From NCBI RefSeq assembly GCF_014655955.1, contig NZ_BNBO01000008.1, positions 62,001-126,000 on the forward strand: a stretch of DNA of 64,000 nt, given 5' to 3'. The notes below the pieces were generated by a model. That model ran no database searches. It saw only the letters and a list, made by a program, of their open reading frames with translations, and had not been told where the DNA came from. This document shows, one piece after another, positions 20,043 to 27,972 of this stretch. This stretch comes from Kitasatospora indigofera. Its GTDB lineage: Bacteria > Actinomycetota > Actinomycetes > Streptomycetales > Streptomycetaceae. Both the position numbers and the translations under genes were made by a program. Positions within the stretch are counted from its first letter, which is position 1. Every line of letters starts with the position of its first letter.

Positions 20043-21908
20043 ATGACCGGCCCGACCACCCCCCGCCACCAGCCGCACCCGCACCTCGGCGGCCGGGCGG
20101 AGGCCCTCCGCGCACTGGCCGCCTGGCACGCGGGCGGCCCGGGGGAGCCCAAGGTGCTCCTGCTCACCGGGGACCCGGGCAGCGGCCGGTCGCGGCTGGT
20201 CGGCGGGTTCCTGATGCTCTGCGACCCGGTCTTCCGCCGCCGGATCGACCTCACCGTCCTCGACCCGTCGACCGTGCCCTCGGCCACCGGGCCCGGACCA
20301 CTGGTGTTCGGCGCCGCCGGCCTCACCCCGGACCAGCTGCTGCTGCGCCTCGCGGACGTCCTGGCGCCCGGGGCCCGGCTCACCGCCGAGGTATACGAGC
20401 AGCTCGCCGCGCTCGACGAGGAGAACCCGTTCACCATCGTGGTGCCGGACGTGGACCGGGTCGGTGTGCTCCGGGTGCGCGACGAGGCCGTCCGGGCCAC
20501 CCGCGCGGTGCTCAGCCCGCTGGCGCAGTCCCCGGGCGTGCGGCTGCTCGCCGACCTGCCCCGCCCGCAGGCGCAGTGGCTCGCCGACCAGCTGCCCCCC
20601 GACCAGGTACGGGTGATCGACCTGGACGAGGCGCCCTGGGCCGACCCGCCGGGGCTGGCCCTGCAGGCGGCGCACACGCTCGGCGGCGGGCTCCCGTTCG
20701 CGCCGTCCGCCCCGGAGGCCGGGCAGCTGGCCGCCGACCTCGCCCGGACGGCCGGCAACGCCCTGGTGGTCCGCCTGGCGGCCTCCTCCCTGCGGGTCAC
20801 CCCCGAGGGCGGCCCGCCGAAGCTCCCCGGGAGCGTCGACGAGGCGCTGGACCTGCACGCCGAGCGCTGCGGAGTCCACGAGTTGACGCTCCGGCGGCTG
20901 CTGACGCCGCTCGCGCTGGCCCGGGACGGAGCCGTCCTGCCGCTGCCGCTCTGGGCGCGGCTCGCCTCCGCGGTGGCCGGCCGCGACCTCTCCCGCACCC
21001 TGCTGGAGGGGCAGACCCTGCTGGCGCCCTTCTTCGAACTCGTCGAGCCGGGCCAGCCCGGCCGGACCGAGCCGGACGACGGCCAGCCCGCCGTCCGGCT
21101 GGTGCACCCCGCCGTCGGCGCCGAACTGCGCGAACGCCTCGGCACCGCCGCGCTGGAGGCCCACCGGCGGATCACCGCGGTCCTGCTGGAGGACGTGCCC
21201 GCCGGCGGCCCGGAGCGCTGGGCGGGAGTCGCCCCCTACGTCCGCGAGCAGCTCACCGCGCACGCGCTGGAGGCCGGCCGGCTGCCCGGGCTGCTGGCCG
21301 ACCCCGGATTCCTGGTGCACACCCCGCAGGTGCTGCTGCGCGCCGCCGTGGAGCACCTGACCCGCACCGGCGCGGACCTGCCCCCGGTGGCGCTGACCTG
21401 GCTGCGGCTGGCCCCGCAGTTCACCCGCACCGAACTCCCCCCGGCGCAGCGCGCGGGACTGCTGGAGTACGCCTGCCACCAGGACGGCCTGCCGGGCCTG
21501 GACTTCGGCCCCGGCCTGCCCTGGCGCACGCTCTGGTGGCACCCGCTGCCCGAGATCACGGCCGTGACCGCCGCGTACGGCCCGGGCGGCGCGCCCGCCG
21601 TGGTGGCCGCCCTGCCGACGGCGGAGGGCAGCACCCTGGTCGGCTTCGACGCGGCGACCGGCACGCCGATCCCGCAGGCCGAGCGGCTGGCCCGGCCGGG
21701 GGAGGCACAGCGCGCGGCCGCCCGCTTCGCGCTCAGCTCGGGCGCGGACCAGGTCCGGGTCTGGGGCGGCTCGGCGCAGGAGCCGGTGACCTCCCTCGCC
21801 CTGCCGGCCGGTTCGCTGGTGGCGGCGGACATCACCCCGGACGGAATCCTGCTGCTGGCCGACCCGTTCGGCCTCGCCGCGCTCCGGGTGACGGCCCCCG
21901 GCGCCTGA
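20043..21908 (+). CDS. P-loop-like ATP-binding protein with degenerate Walker A
   Basis: A 621-residue soluble protein. Near residue 40, LLLTGDPGSGRSRL resembles a Walker A loop but has Arg where the catalytic Lys should be. FTIVVPDVDRVGV (about 135) could be the Walker B strand. The middle is Leu/Ala/Arg-rich helical sequence like STAND or AAA-type NTPases; the last ~150 residues look beta-rich (ITAVTAAYGPGG, STLVGFDAATG, DQVRVWGGS, VTSLALP) like WD or quinoprotein-type repeats. The ATG at 20043 has GGGAGAAG upstream. Whether it works with the type VII genes is unknown; the missing Lys makes ATP hydrolysis doubtful. Confidence 0.7.
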   Translation: MTGPTTPRHQPHPHLGGRAEALRALAAWHAGGPGEPKVLLLTGDPGSGRSRLVGGFLMLCDPVFRRRIDLTVLDPSTVPSATGPGPLVFGAAGLTPDQLLLRLADVLAPGARLTAEVYEQLAALDEENPFTIVVPDVDRVGVLRVRDEAVRATRAVLSPLAQSPGVRLLADLPRPQAQWLADQLPPDQVRVIDLDEAPWADPPGLALQAAHTLGGGLPFAPSAPEAGQLAADLARTAGNALVVRLAASSLRVTPEGGPPKLPGSVDEALDLHAERCGVHELTLRRLLTPLALARDGAVLPLPLWARLASAVAGRDLSRTLLEGQTLLAPFFELVEPGQPGRTEPDDGQPAVRLVHPAVGAELRERLGTAALEAHRRITAVLLEDVPAGGPERWAGVAPYVREQLTAHALEAGRLPGLLADPGFLVHTPQVLLRAAVEHLTRTGADLPPVALTWLRLAPQFTRTELPPAQRAGLLEYACHQDGLPGLDFGPGLPWRTLWWHPLPEITAVTAAYGPGGAPAVVAALPTAEGSTLVGFDAATGTPIPQAERLARPGEAQRAAARFALSSGADQVRVWGGSAQEPVTSLALPAGSLVAADITPDGILLLADPFGLAALRVTAPGA

Positions 21909-22067
21909 CCGGGCCCGGATCCCGGCGCCTGACCGGTCACCCCCGAACCCGGGGAGCGTCCGGCCGCCGGGCCACCGCCGTCACCGGCGGCCGCCCGGGC
22001 CCCGGCCGGCCACGCCCGCGACGCCTCAGGCCTCGCCCGTGACGCCTGAGGCCTCGCCCGCGCCGCC

Positions 22068-22679
22068 TCAGGCCGCCAGGGCGGCCCGCCCGGCCAGCAC
22101 GACGGCGGTGTGCCGCGCGACCCGCTCGCCCAGGTGCTCGGCGGTGGCGATGTCGGCCTTGTGCACCGCCTCCGGACCGCCGTCCGACGGCGTGGACGCG
22201 GCCGCGCCGTTGAAGAAACCGAGCCGGTTGAGGTCGTACTCGCTCGCGGTGGACGAGTTCCAGCCCGGCTTGAGGCCGAGGTTCACCCAGTGCATCCCGT
22301 GCTGCGCGGCCAGCGTCTGCAGGAAGCCCAGCGTGCCCGCCTTGTCCCCGCTCTTGGACGCCGAGTTCGTGAAGCCGGCCGCCACCTTGTCGTTCCACGC
22401 GCTCGCGAACCAGCGCTTGCTGCTCGCCTCGCCGAAGACGTGGAAGGCGCCCGACGCCGTGCCCATGTAGGTCGGCGAGCCGAAGACGATCGCATCGGCG
22501 GCGTCCAGCTGCGCCCACTGCTCCTCGGTGATGGTGTCCACGGCGACGGTGACGACCGTGGCGCCGGTGGCGCCGGCGCCACGGGCGACGGCCTCGGCCA
22601 GGACGGCGGTGTGGCCGTAGCCGGAGTGGTAGGCGACGGCGACGGTCGGCCGGACGGCGACGGGGCTGGTGCTGGTCAT
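22068..22679 (-). CDS. Flavodoxin-fold NAD(P)H:quinone oxidoreductase (WrbA-like)
   Basis: FMN-binding protein of 203 residues. The N-terminal VAVAYHSGYGHTAVLAEAVARG contains the phosphate-binding loop (SGYGHT), and FGSPTYMGTASGAFHVF is the second FMN loop characteristic of WrbA-type quinone reductases. The ASKSGDKAGTL stretch is also WrbA-like. Such enzymes reduce quinones by two electrons and protect against quinone stress. It is divergent from an HxlR regulator gene with a conserved Cys. The promoter TTGGTA-N18-TATATT (minus strand, 22780 to 22751) lies between them and contains a palindrome in the spacer. Confidence 0.9.
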   Translation of the reverse strand: MTSTSPVAVRPTVAVAYHSGYGHTAVLAEAVARGAGATGATVVTVAVDTITEEQWAQLDAADAIVFGSPTYMGTASGAFHVFGEASSKRWFASAWNDKVAAGFTNSASKSGDKAGTLGFLQTLAAQHGMHWVNLGLKPGWNSSTASEYDLNRLGFFNGAAASTPSDGGPEAVHKADIATAEHLGERVARHTAVVLAGRAALAA

Positions 22680-22743
22680 GGCGAAGCGACTCCTGGGTCG
22701 GAGGGGAGACAGGACGGGAGCCGGCGGGGTCCCCCCGCTCGAC

Positions 22744-22796
22744 GGTCTCCAATATAGACCAGGTCTCCATTGGTTACCAAGGCTGGATCGGAGACC
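22744..22796 (-). promoter_or_regulatory. Promoter of the wrbA-like gene with embedded AGACC/GGTCT operator
   Basis: On the minus strand, TTGGTA (22780-22775) and TATATT (22756-22751) are 18 bases apart, an excellent promoter. The palindrome AGACC-A-GGTCT (22756-22766) lies in the spacer and touches the -10 box. Further copies of the half-site occur as GGTCTCC (22744-22750) and GGAGACC (22790-22796). The layout suggests repression by the divergent HxlR-type protein. TACCCT at 22804-22809, six bases before the hxlR-type ATG, is its probable leaderless -10 box. Confidence 0.65.
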
Positions 22797-22815
22797 GGCG
22801 GGCTACCCTGGTCCC

Positions 22816-23409
22816 ATGACCATCCAGGAGCGGACGCCGGCCCCCGCCCGACCGGGCCGCACGCAGGAAGCCGCCCCGGCCCGCCCGCCGCTGCCGGCCC
22901 AGGGCCGGACCGACGCCGATACCGACGCCGATACCGACGCCGGTGCCGCGGGCCGGGGGCAGGGCGAGGAACAGGAACTCGACGTCTTCGGCCGCTTCTG
23001 CCCCAGCCGCGGCATGTTCGCCGAACTCGCCGACAAGTGGTCGCTCCTGATCCTGATGAGCCTCGGCAAACTCGGCGAGCAGCGCTTCTCCGAACTCCAG
23101 CGCGCCGTCGGCGGCGTCAGCCGCAAGATGCTCACCCAGTCCCTGCGCACCCTCGAACGGCACGGCCTGATCAGCCGCACCGTCCACCCGCAGACCCCGC
23201 CCCGCGTCGTCTACGGCCTCCTCCCGCGCGGACGCGAGCTGGCCGACCTGGTCGCACCGCTCGGCCGCTGGACCGAGCTCAACACCCCCGCGATGCTCGC
23301 CGCCCGTGAGGACTTCGACACCACCCACGACGACACCCACGACCCCGTGTCCGACCCCGCGTCCGACGACGCCCACGACCCCGCGGACCACCCCCGCCGC
23401 ACCGGCTGA
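22816..23409 (+). CDS. HxlR-family redox-type transcriptional regulator
   Basis: A 197-residue protein with a central HxlR/DUF24 winged helix (about 60-150: SLLILMSLGKLGEQRFSELQ, VSRKMLTQSLRTLERHGLISR, YGLLPRGREL). Cys62 in FCPSRG is the conserved N-terminal cysteine used by HypR/QorR-like members to sense quinones or disulfide stress. Divergent placement from the quinone reductase fits that role. The N-terminal 50 residues contain a TDADTDAD repeat and the C-terminal ~35 residues are an Asp/His-rich tail (repeated HD and DP), both unusual additions. The message is likely leaderless. Confidence 0.9.
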   Translation: MTIQERTPAPARPGRTQEAAPARPPLPAQGRTDADTDADTDAGAAGRGQGEEQELDVFGRFCPSRGMFAELADKWSLLILMSLGKLGEQRFSELQRAVGGVSRKMLTQSLRTLERHGLISRTVHPQTPPRVVYGLLPRGRELADLVAPLGRWTELNTPAMLAAREDFDTTHDDTHDPVSDPASDDAHDPADHPRRTG

Positions 23410-23478
23410 GACCGCCGCCGCCACCGATTTCACTTTCCGGCCGACGACCATGTACTGTCTTCCTTGTTCGACCGGTTC

Positions 23479-23554
23479 GCCCCTATAGCTCAGTCGGTAG
23501 AGCGTCTCCATGGTAAGGAGAAGGTCTGCGGTTCGATTCCGCATGGGGGCTCCA
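23479..23554 (+). tRNA. tRNA-Thr (anticodon GGT), CCA encoded
   Basis: A full cloverleaf is present. The acceptor stem is 23479-23485 with 23544-23550, the D arm is GCTC/GAGC, and the anticodon stem TCTCC/GGAGA has a seven-base loop ATGGTAA (anticodon GGT). The T arm is TGCGG/CCGCA around TTCGATT. The discriminator is T and CCA is genomically encoded (23552-23554). A strong hairpin follows directly. Confidence 0.97.
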
Positions 23555-23556
23555 AC

Positions 23557-23591
23557 AAGAAGGACCCTCGCCAACGGCGAGGGTCCTTCTT
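23557..23591 (+). terminator. Terminator of tRNA-Thr
   Basis: Perfect 16-base arms (23557-23572 and 23576-23591) with a three-base AAC loop begin two bases after the CCA end. TCGTGTT follows, a weak U-rich tail. Confidence 0.85.
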
Positions 23592-23757
23592 CGTGTTCCA
23601 GGCGCTACCGTTGACCACCCGCACCGGGCGCCCTGGCGGATCGCGTACGGAATGCGCTCTGATGGTGCGTCACGCGCGGCCCGCCCCCGCCCGGGCAGAC
23701 CCCGCCCGGCACGGCAACGGCCGGACAGGCACCGCCGGACAGGACAGGGAGGGCGCC

Positions 23758-24426
23758 GTGGGCGTTCGGCTCGTAGTGGTCGACGACCACCGGCTGCTGG
23801 CCGAAGCACTGGCCACCGCCCTCCAACTGCGCGGACACCGCCTGCTCGCGGTCGGCTCACCCGCCGGCGCCGCCCTCGACCTCCTGACCGGCCGCCGCCC
23901 CGAAGTCTGCCTGCTCGGCATCGCCGGCCCCTCCGAACCCGGCGCCTTCGACGTCGTCCGGCGGATCCGCCGCGAACGCCCCGAGATCGCCGTCATCGTC
24001 CTCGGCCCCCTCGGCGAACTGCGCGGCATCGCCGCGGCCTTCGCCGCCGGCGCGGCCGGCTACGTCCGCAGCGACGAACGCATCGACGTCGTCGAACGAG
24101 CCGTCGCCCGGGTCCGCGGCGGCGAAGCCGCCGTCACCGCCGACCTGCTCCGCGCCGCCTTCGACCAACTGCTGCGCCCGGCGGCCGAGCCGGACGACGA
24201 GGCCCTGCGGCTGCTGCGGTCGCTGACCCGCCGTGAGATCCAGGTGCTGGTGCGGATCGCGGAGGGTGAGGACACCCAGGCCATCGCGGCCGGCATGGGG
24301 ATCGCGGCCAGCACCGCCCGCACCCACGTGCAGCGGGTGCTGACGAAGCTCGGCGCGCGGACCAGGCTGGAGGCGGCCGCGGTGGCCGCCCGCACCGGAC
24401 TGCTGGAGCGGATGCCCCGCGCCTGA
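23758..24426 (+). CDS. LuxR-type response regulator with degenerate receiver
   Basis: A 222-residue NarL/LuxR-type regulator. The receiver begins VRLVVVDDHRLLAEALA with the acidic pair Asp9-Asp10. At the phospho-acceptor position the strand reads CLLGIAG, with Gly54 in place of Asp, and the conserved Lys near GAAGYVRSDE is also gone. The C-terminal LuxR HTH (about 160-215: LTRREIQVLVRIAEGEDTQAIAAGMGI, ARTHVQRVLTKLGARTRLEA) is intact. It therefore probably works without phosphorylation. The GTG at 23758 follows GGGAGG. It resembles the second regulator beyond galE, and no histidine kinase is adjacent. Confidence 0.88.
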   Translation: MGVRLVVVDDHRLLAEALATALQLRGHRLLAVGSPAGAALDLLTGRRPEVCLLGIAGPSEPGAFDVVRRIRRERPEIAVIVLGPLGELRGIAAAFAAGAAGYVRSDERIDVVERAVARVRGGEAAVTADLLRAAFDQLLRPAAEPDDEALRLLRSLTRREIQVLVRIAEGEDTQAIAAGMGIAASTARTHVQRVLTKLGARTRLEAAAVAARTGLLERMPRA

Positions 24427-24948
24427 GAAGCCCGGGCGGCGGGGTGGCGGGCCTCCCGGCCGCACCCCGGACGGCCGTCGCCCGGTCCTGCCGCCCGGTC
24501 CTGCCGCCCGGCTCCGTCCTGGTGCCCCGTCCTGGTGTCCTGTCCGCCCGTCCGCCCGTCCGCCCGTCCGCCCGGCCTTCCGGCTCCGCGCCACCCGTCG
24601 CCCCGTGCCCCTCGGTGGCACCGGGCCCCCGGCCTTCGCCGCCGCTCCCGGGGTGCTCGCCGGCCGTCGGGCGCTCCCTCGACGGCGGCGGCGCCCGGCC
24701 ACGCCGTCCGGTGGCCTCTTCCCGCCGGCGCGGAATTCCCGGTCTCGGGATGTTGTCTCATGATGATAAATGTTTCATTATGTTTGATGTGGACCGATCC
24801 TCGGCCCGGAGCCGGGGGCAACCGGAGCCACCGGGAATCCGTCGTACGGTAGGGCCCAAGTTCCTCGCCCGGGCGCGATCCGGCCTGGCGAAGCGTTCAT
24901 CACCGGTCCGTCGCCCCGGGCACGGACCGCCTGCGGGAGGTCATAGCA
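24427..24948. other. Intergenic region before galE with tandem repeats and an A/T-rich island
   Basis: These 522 bases hold no supportable gene. GTCCGCCC is repeated four times at 24542-24573 after two GGTCCTGCCGCCC copies. At about 24750-24790 the sequence becomes strikingly A/T rich for this genome and contains a near-palindrome, ATAAATG-TTT-CATTAT (24766-24781), next to TATGTT. This is a candidate promoter and operator for galE, with a ~160-base leader to the ATG. Confidence 0.5.
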
Positions 24949-25923
24949 ATGAGTAAGTACCTGGTCACCGGTGGCGCCGGCTACGTGGGCAGCGTGGTCG
25001 CCGCCCACCTGCTGGAGGCGGGCCACCAGGTCACCGTCCTGGACGACCTCTCCACCGGCTTCCGCGAGGGCGTACCCGCCGGCGCGGACTTCGTCCGGGG
25101 CCGGATCCAGGACGCCGCCGACGTGCTGGACTCCTCCTTCGAGGGAGTGCTGCACTTCGCCGCCTCCTCGCAGGTCGGCGAGTCCGTGCAGGACCCGGAG
25201 AAGTACTGGCGCAACAACGTGGCGGGCTCGCTGGAGCTGGTCTCCGCGATGCGCAAGGCCGGCGTCCGCAAGCTGGTCTTCTCCTCGACCGCCGCCGTCT
25301 ACGGCGAGCCCGAGAGCGTCCCGATCGCCGAGACCGCCCGGACCTCCCCGACCAACACCTACGGCGCCACCAAGCTCGCCGTCGACCACCTGATCACCAG
25401 TGAGGCCGTCGCCCACGGCCTGGCCGCCGTCTCGCTGCGCTACTTCAACGTGGCCGGCGCCTACGGCAGCTACGGCGAGCGGCACGACCCCGAGTCGCAC
25501 CTCATCCCGCTGGTCTTCCAGGCTGCCATGGGCCGGCGCCCGCACATCGCCGTCTACGGGGACGACTACCCGACCCCGGACGGCACCTGCATCCGCGACT
25601 ACATCCACGTCGCCGACCTGGCCGAGGCGCACCTGCTCGCGCTCGGCGCCGCCAAGTCCGGCGAGCACCTAATCTGCAACCTCGGCAACGGCAGCGGCTT
25701 CTCCGTCCGTGAGGTCATCGAGTCGGTCCGCCGGGTCACCGGCCGCGAGATCCCGGTCGTCACCTCGGGCCGCCGCCCGGGCGACCCCGCCGTCCTGGTC
25801 GCCTCCGCCGGTCGCGCCCACGAGGCGCTGGGCTGGACCCCGCGCCGCCCGGAGCTCGACGAGATCGTCGCCGACGCCTGGCGCTTCACCCTGGAGCTGG
25901 CCGTCGGCCGGCAGACGGACTGA
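24949..25923 (+). CDS. galE: UDP-glucose 4-epimerase
   Basis: Extended short-chain dehydrogenase/reductase of 324 residues that interconverts UDP-glucose and UDP-galactose. The NAD-binding GGAGYVG is at 8-14, the catalytic Ser/Thr around 112-114 ([11 protein letters not shown]) and the Tyr138-x3-Lys142 pair in [38 protein letters not shown] and [14 protein letters not shown] are GalE-specific. GGGAGG precedes the ATG. It stands alone, without galT or galK, flanked by two LuxR-type regulators, so it probably supplies cell-wall sugars rather than the Leloir pathway. Confidence 0.96.
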   Translation: MSKYLVTGGAGYVGSVVAAHLLEAGHQVTVLDDLSTGFREGVPAGADFVRGRIQDAADVLDSSFEGVLHFAASSQVGESVQDPEKYWRNNVAGSLELVSAMRKAGVRKLVFSSTAAVYGEPESVPIAETARTSPTNTYGATKLAVDHLITSEAVAHGLAAVSLRYFNVAGAYGSYGERHDPESHLIPLVFQAAMGRRPHIAVYGDDYPTPDGTCIRDYIHVADLAEAHLLALGAAKSGEHLICNLGNGSGFSVREVIESVRRVTGREIPVVTSGRRPGDPAVLVASAGRAHEALGWTPRRPELDEIVADAWRFTLELAVGRQTD

Positions 25924-26131
25924 CCCGCCGCGGGACCGCCCGACCGCCCCGCCGCCGGATCCCTCCCGCGGCCGGGGCCGGCGGCGGCCCTCGGGTGGGG
26001 CGGCTGCCGCCGAACACCCAATTCGCCATCGCCTGGCGAAACTTCACCAAATCCCCACCGGGTCGCCCCCTACCCCGTACGCTGATTCAGCTACCGGGTG
26101 GGGGCAGCGCCCCGGCAAGGGGGAGTGACAA

Positions 26132-27193
26132 GTGGGACGGATCCGCGTCCTGGTGGTCGACGACCACCGCATCTTCGCCGAGGCCCTCGCCGCGGCCCTC
26201 GCCGCCGAGAGCGACATCGAGGTCGGCGCCGCAGGGAGCGCGGGCGCGGCCGAACGAGCACTGGAACGCGCGGCCCGCGAGGGCCGCGCGTTCGACGTCG
26301 TCCTCGTCGACGCCGACCTCGGCACCGGGCCGTCGGCCCCGGCCGTCCGCCGGCCGGCCCAGGTCCCCTTCGAGCGCCCCGGCCCCGCGCCCGCCGGTCC
26401 TGCACACGCCGGCCCCGGCTTCCCGCCGGCCGGCCCGGCACAGCCGGCCGCCCCCGTCCTGCCCGGCGTGCCGCCGCCCCGCCGCCCCGCCCGTTCGGGC
26501 GCCGCCCCGCCCCCCGTCGCCGGCGGCACGGCGCACCGGCCGGCCGCACCCGGGGCCGCCGAGCCACCGGCACCCGCCGAGGCCCCCCACCGCCCCGCCG
26601 AGGGCGGCGCCCCGCCCCCGGACGGCATCACGCTGATCGCCCGCGCCCGCCGCAACCACCCGGGCCTGCGCGCCGTCGTCCTCGCCGACGCCGACGACCC
26701 CCGCCGCGCCGCCCGCGCCCTGCACGCCGGTGCCTGCGGCTGGGTCGCCAAGGACAGCTCCCTGGCCCGCCTCACCGCCGTGGTCCGCGGCGTCCTGCGG
26801 GACGAGACCCACCTCCCGCCCGCCCTGCTCACCGGGGTCATCCGGGAGCTCACCACGGCCCGGCGCGACCGCACCGAGAGCGAGCGCCTGGTCGACAGCC
26901 TCACGCCCCGGGAGAAGCAGATCCTGCGCTGCATGGTCGCCGGACTCGGCCGGCAGGCCGTCGCCGAGCGGCTCTACCTCTCCCCGCACACCGTCCGCAC
27001 CCACATGCAGAACGTGCTCGGGAAGCTCGGCGTGCACTCCACCCTCGCCGCGGTGGCGGTCGCCCGCCGGGCCGGCGTCAGCCCCCCGGACCAGGCCGCC
27101 CTCCCCGCCCCGCCGCCGGCCGCGTCGGCCACCGGGTCGGCCGGCGCCCCGACCACCGCCCCGGCGCCGGCCGAAGCGCCCGGTACCGGCTGA
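26132..27193 (+). CDS. LuxR-type response regulator whose receiver is split by a 100-residue Pro/Ala insert
   Basis: A 353-residue regulator. The receiver starts VRVLVVDDHRIFAEALA, with Asp10-Asp11 and phospho-acceptor Asp60 (VLVDADLG). Directly after the phosphorylation loop, residues ~67-166 are a Pro/Ala/Gly/Arg low-complexity insert. The receiver then resumes at ITLIARARRNHPG and keeps Lys208 in GWVAKDSS. The LuxR HTH (about 250-310: LTPREKQILRCMVAGL, SPHTVRTHMQNVLGKLGVHSTLAAVAVA) is intact, and a Pro/Ala tail follows. The GTG at 26132 follows GGGGGAG. No kinase is adjacent. Confidence 0.9.
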   Translation: MGRIRVLVVDDHRIFAEALAAALAAESDIEVGAAGSAGAAERALERAAREGRAFDVVLVDADLGTGPSAPAVRRPAQVPFERPGPAPAGPAHAGPGFPPAGPAQPAAPVLPGVPPPRRPARSGAAPPPVAGGTAHRPAAPGAAEPPAPAEAPHRPAEGGAPPPDGITLIARARRNHPGLRAVVLADADDPRRAARALHAGACGWVAKDSSLARLTAVVRGVLRDETHLPPALLTGVIRELTTARRDRTESERLVDSLTPREKQILRCMVAGLGRQAVAERLYLSPHTVRTHMQNVLGKLGVHSTLAAVAVARRAGVSPPDQAALPAPPPAASATGSAGAPTTAPAPAEAPGTG

Positions 27194-27210
27194 AGCGCCC
27201 CGCCGCGACC

Positions 27211-27287
27211 GTCGGGTACGGGACAGCCCGGTCCTCGGGTGGGGGACAGTCCGGCTGTCGGGTACGGGAGAACCCGGTCCTCGGGTG
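27211..27287. repeat. Two-copy direct repeat downstream of the regulator
   Basis: A 31-base unit (27211-27241) recurs at 27257-27287 with three differences, a 46-base period. Both copies contain GTCGGGTACGGGA and CCCGGTCCTCGGGTG. The array lies between the convergent regulator and tamR and may contribute to termination. No protein is encoded. Confidence 0.6.
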
Positions 27288-27364
27288 CGGGAACGCCCTT
27301 GGGCACGCCGGCAGTGGCCGTACCGCCGGCAGGGCCGCGGACGGGTCGTAGCCGCGGACGGGTC

Positions 27365-27862
27365 CTAGCCGGGGACGTTGTCGAAGGGGGCGACCAGCTG
27401 GCGCAGCAGCCCGGCCAGTTCGCCCTGCTGGCCGGCCGACAGCTCGGCGAGCAGCGCCCGCTCGTGCGCCAGCAGACCGGCCAGGGCCTGGTCGGCACGG
27501 TCGCGGCCGTCGTCGGTCAGGCGGACCAGCACACCGCGGCGGTCGTCCGGGTCGGGCAGGCGCTTGACCAGGCCCTTGCCGGTGAGACGGTCGATCCGGT
27601 TGGTCATCGTCCCGGAGGTCACCAGCGTCTGGGTGAGCAACTGGCCGGGGGAGAGCTGATAGGGCGACCCGGCCCGCCGAAGGGCCGTCAGGACGTCGAA
27701 CTCCCAGGGCTCCAGGCCGTGCTCGGCGAACGCGGTGCGGCGGGCGCGGTCCAGGTGCCGGGCGAGCCGGCTGACCCGGCTGAGCACCTCAAGTGGTTCC
27801 ACGTCGAGGTCGGGGCGCTCACGGCGCCATGCTGCGACCAGGCGGTCGACCTCGTCCTCCAT
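27365..27862 (-). CDS. tamR: MarR-family regulator TamR
   Basis: Winged-helix repressor of 165 residues. LEPWEFDVLTALRRAG, TSGTMTNRIDRLTGKGLVKRLPDPDDRRGVLVRLTDDG is the MarR DNA-binding core, with N- and C-terminal dimerisation helices. It is divergent from a trans-aconitate methyltransferase-like gene. In S. coelicolor the same arrangement is TamR/Tam, where the repressor responds to trans-aconitate, citrate and related acids. The ATG at 27862 is preferred (MEDEVDRLVAAW); the frame is open 22 codons further, but that part would overlap one operator. The two palindromes in the 110-base gap are the probable operators. Confidence 0.88.
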   Translation of the reverse strand: MEDEVDRLVAAWRRERPDLDVEPLEVLSRVSRLARHLDRARRTAFAEHGLEPWEFDVLTALRRAGSPYQLSPGQLLTQTLVTSGTMTNRIDRLTGKGLVKRLPDPDDRRGVLVRLTDDGRDRADQALAGLLAHERALLAELSAGQQGELAGLLRQLVAPFDNVPG

Positions 27863-27900
27863 GACGATCAGTGTATCGGGGGTTGTGTCGATGTGAAGTC

Positions 27901-27914
27901 TCTTGACGTCGAGA
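27901..27914. promoter_or_regulatory. TamR operator, tamR-proximal copy
   Basis: TCTTGACGTCGAGA is palindromic apart from one T/G pair. It matches the core of the second site at 27941-27958 and lies just upstream of the tamR start, suiting autoregulation. Confidence 0.65.
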
Positions 27915-27940
27915 AATGTTAAGCGCATGCTGCCGGTAGA

Positions 27941-27958
27941 TATCTTGATGTCGAGATA
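27941..27958. promoter_or_regulatory. TamR operator, tam-proximal copy
   Basis: TATCTTGATGTCGAGATA is an 18-base pseudo-palindrome sharing TCTTGAYGTCGAGA with the other site. It ends 14 bases before the tam GTG, where binding would block transcription or initiation. Confidence 0.7.
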
Positions 27959-27972
27959 CTTGGGAGGCCATC

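Noticed and set aside
19789..20046. 85-codon open frame overlapping the start of the P-loop-like gene by 4 bases
   Set aside because: The overlap looks like coupling, but codon third positions are not biased, it spans a likely promoter, and the sequence has no conserved features.
23479..23591. Integration site at tRNA-Thr
   Set aside because: No integrase gene and no second copy of the tRNA 3' end was seen in the window.
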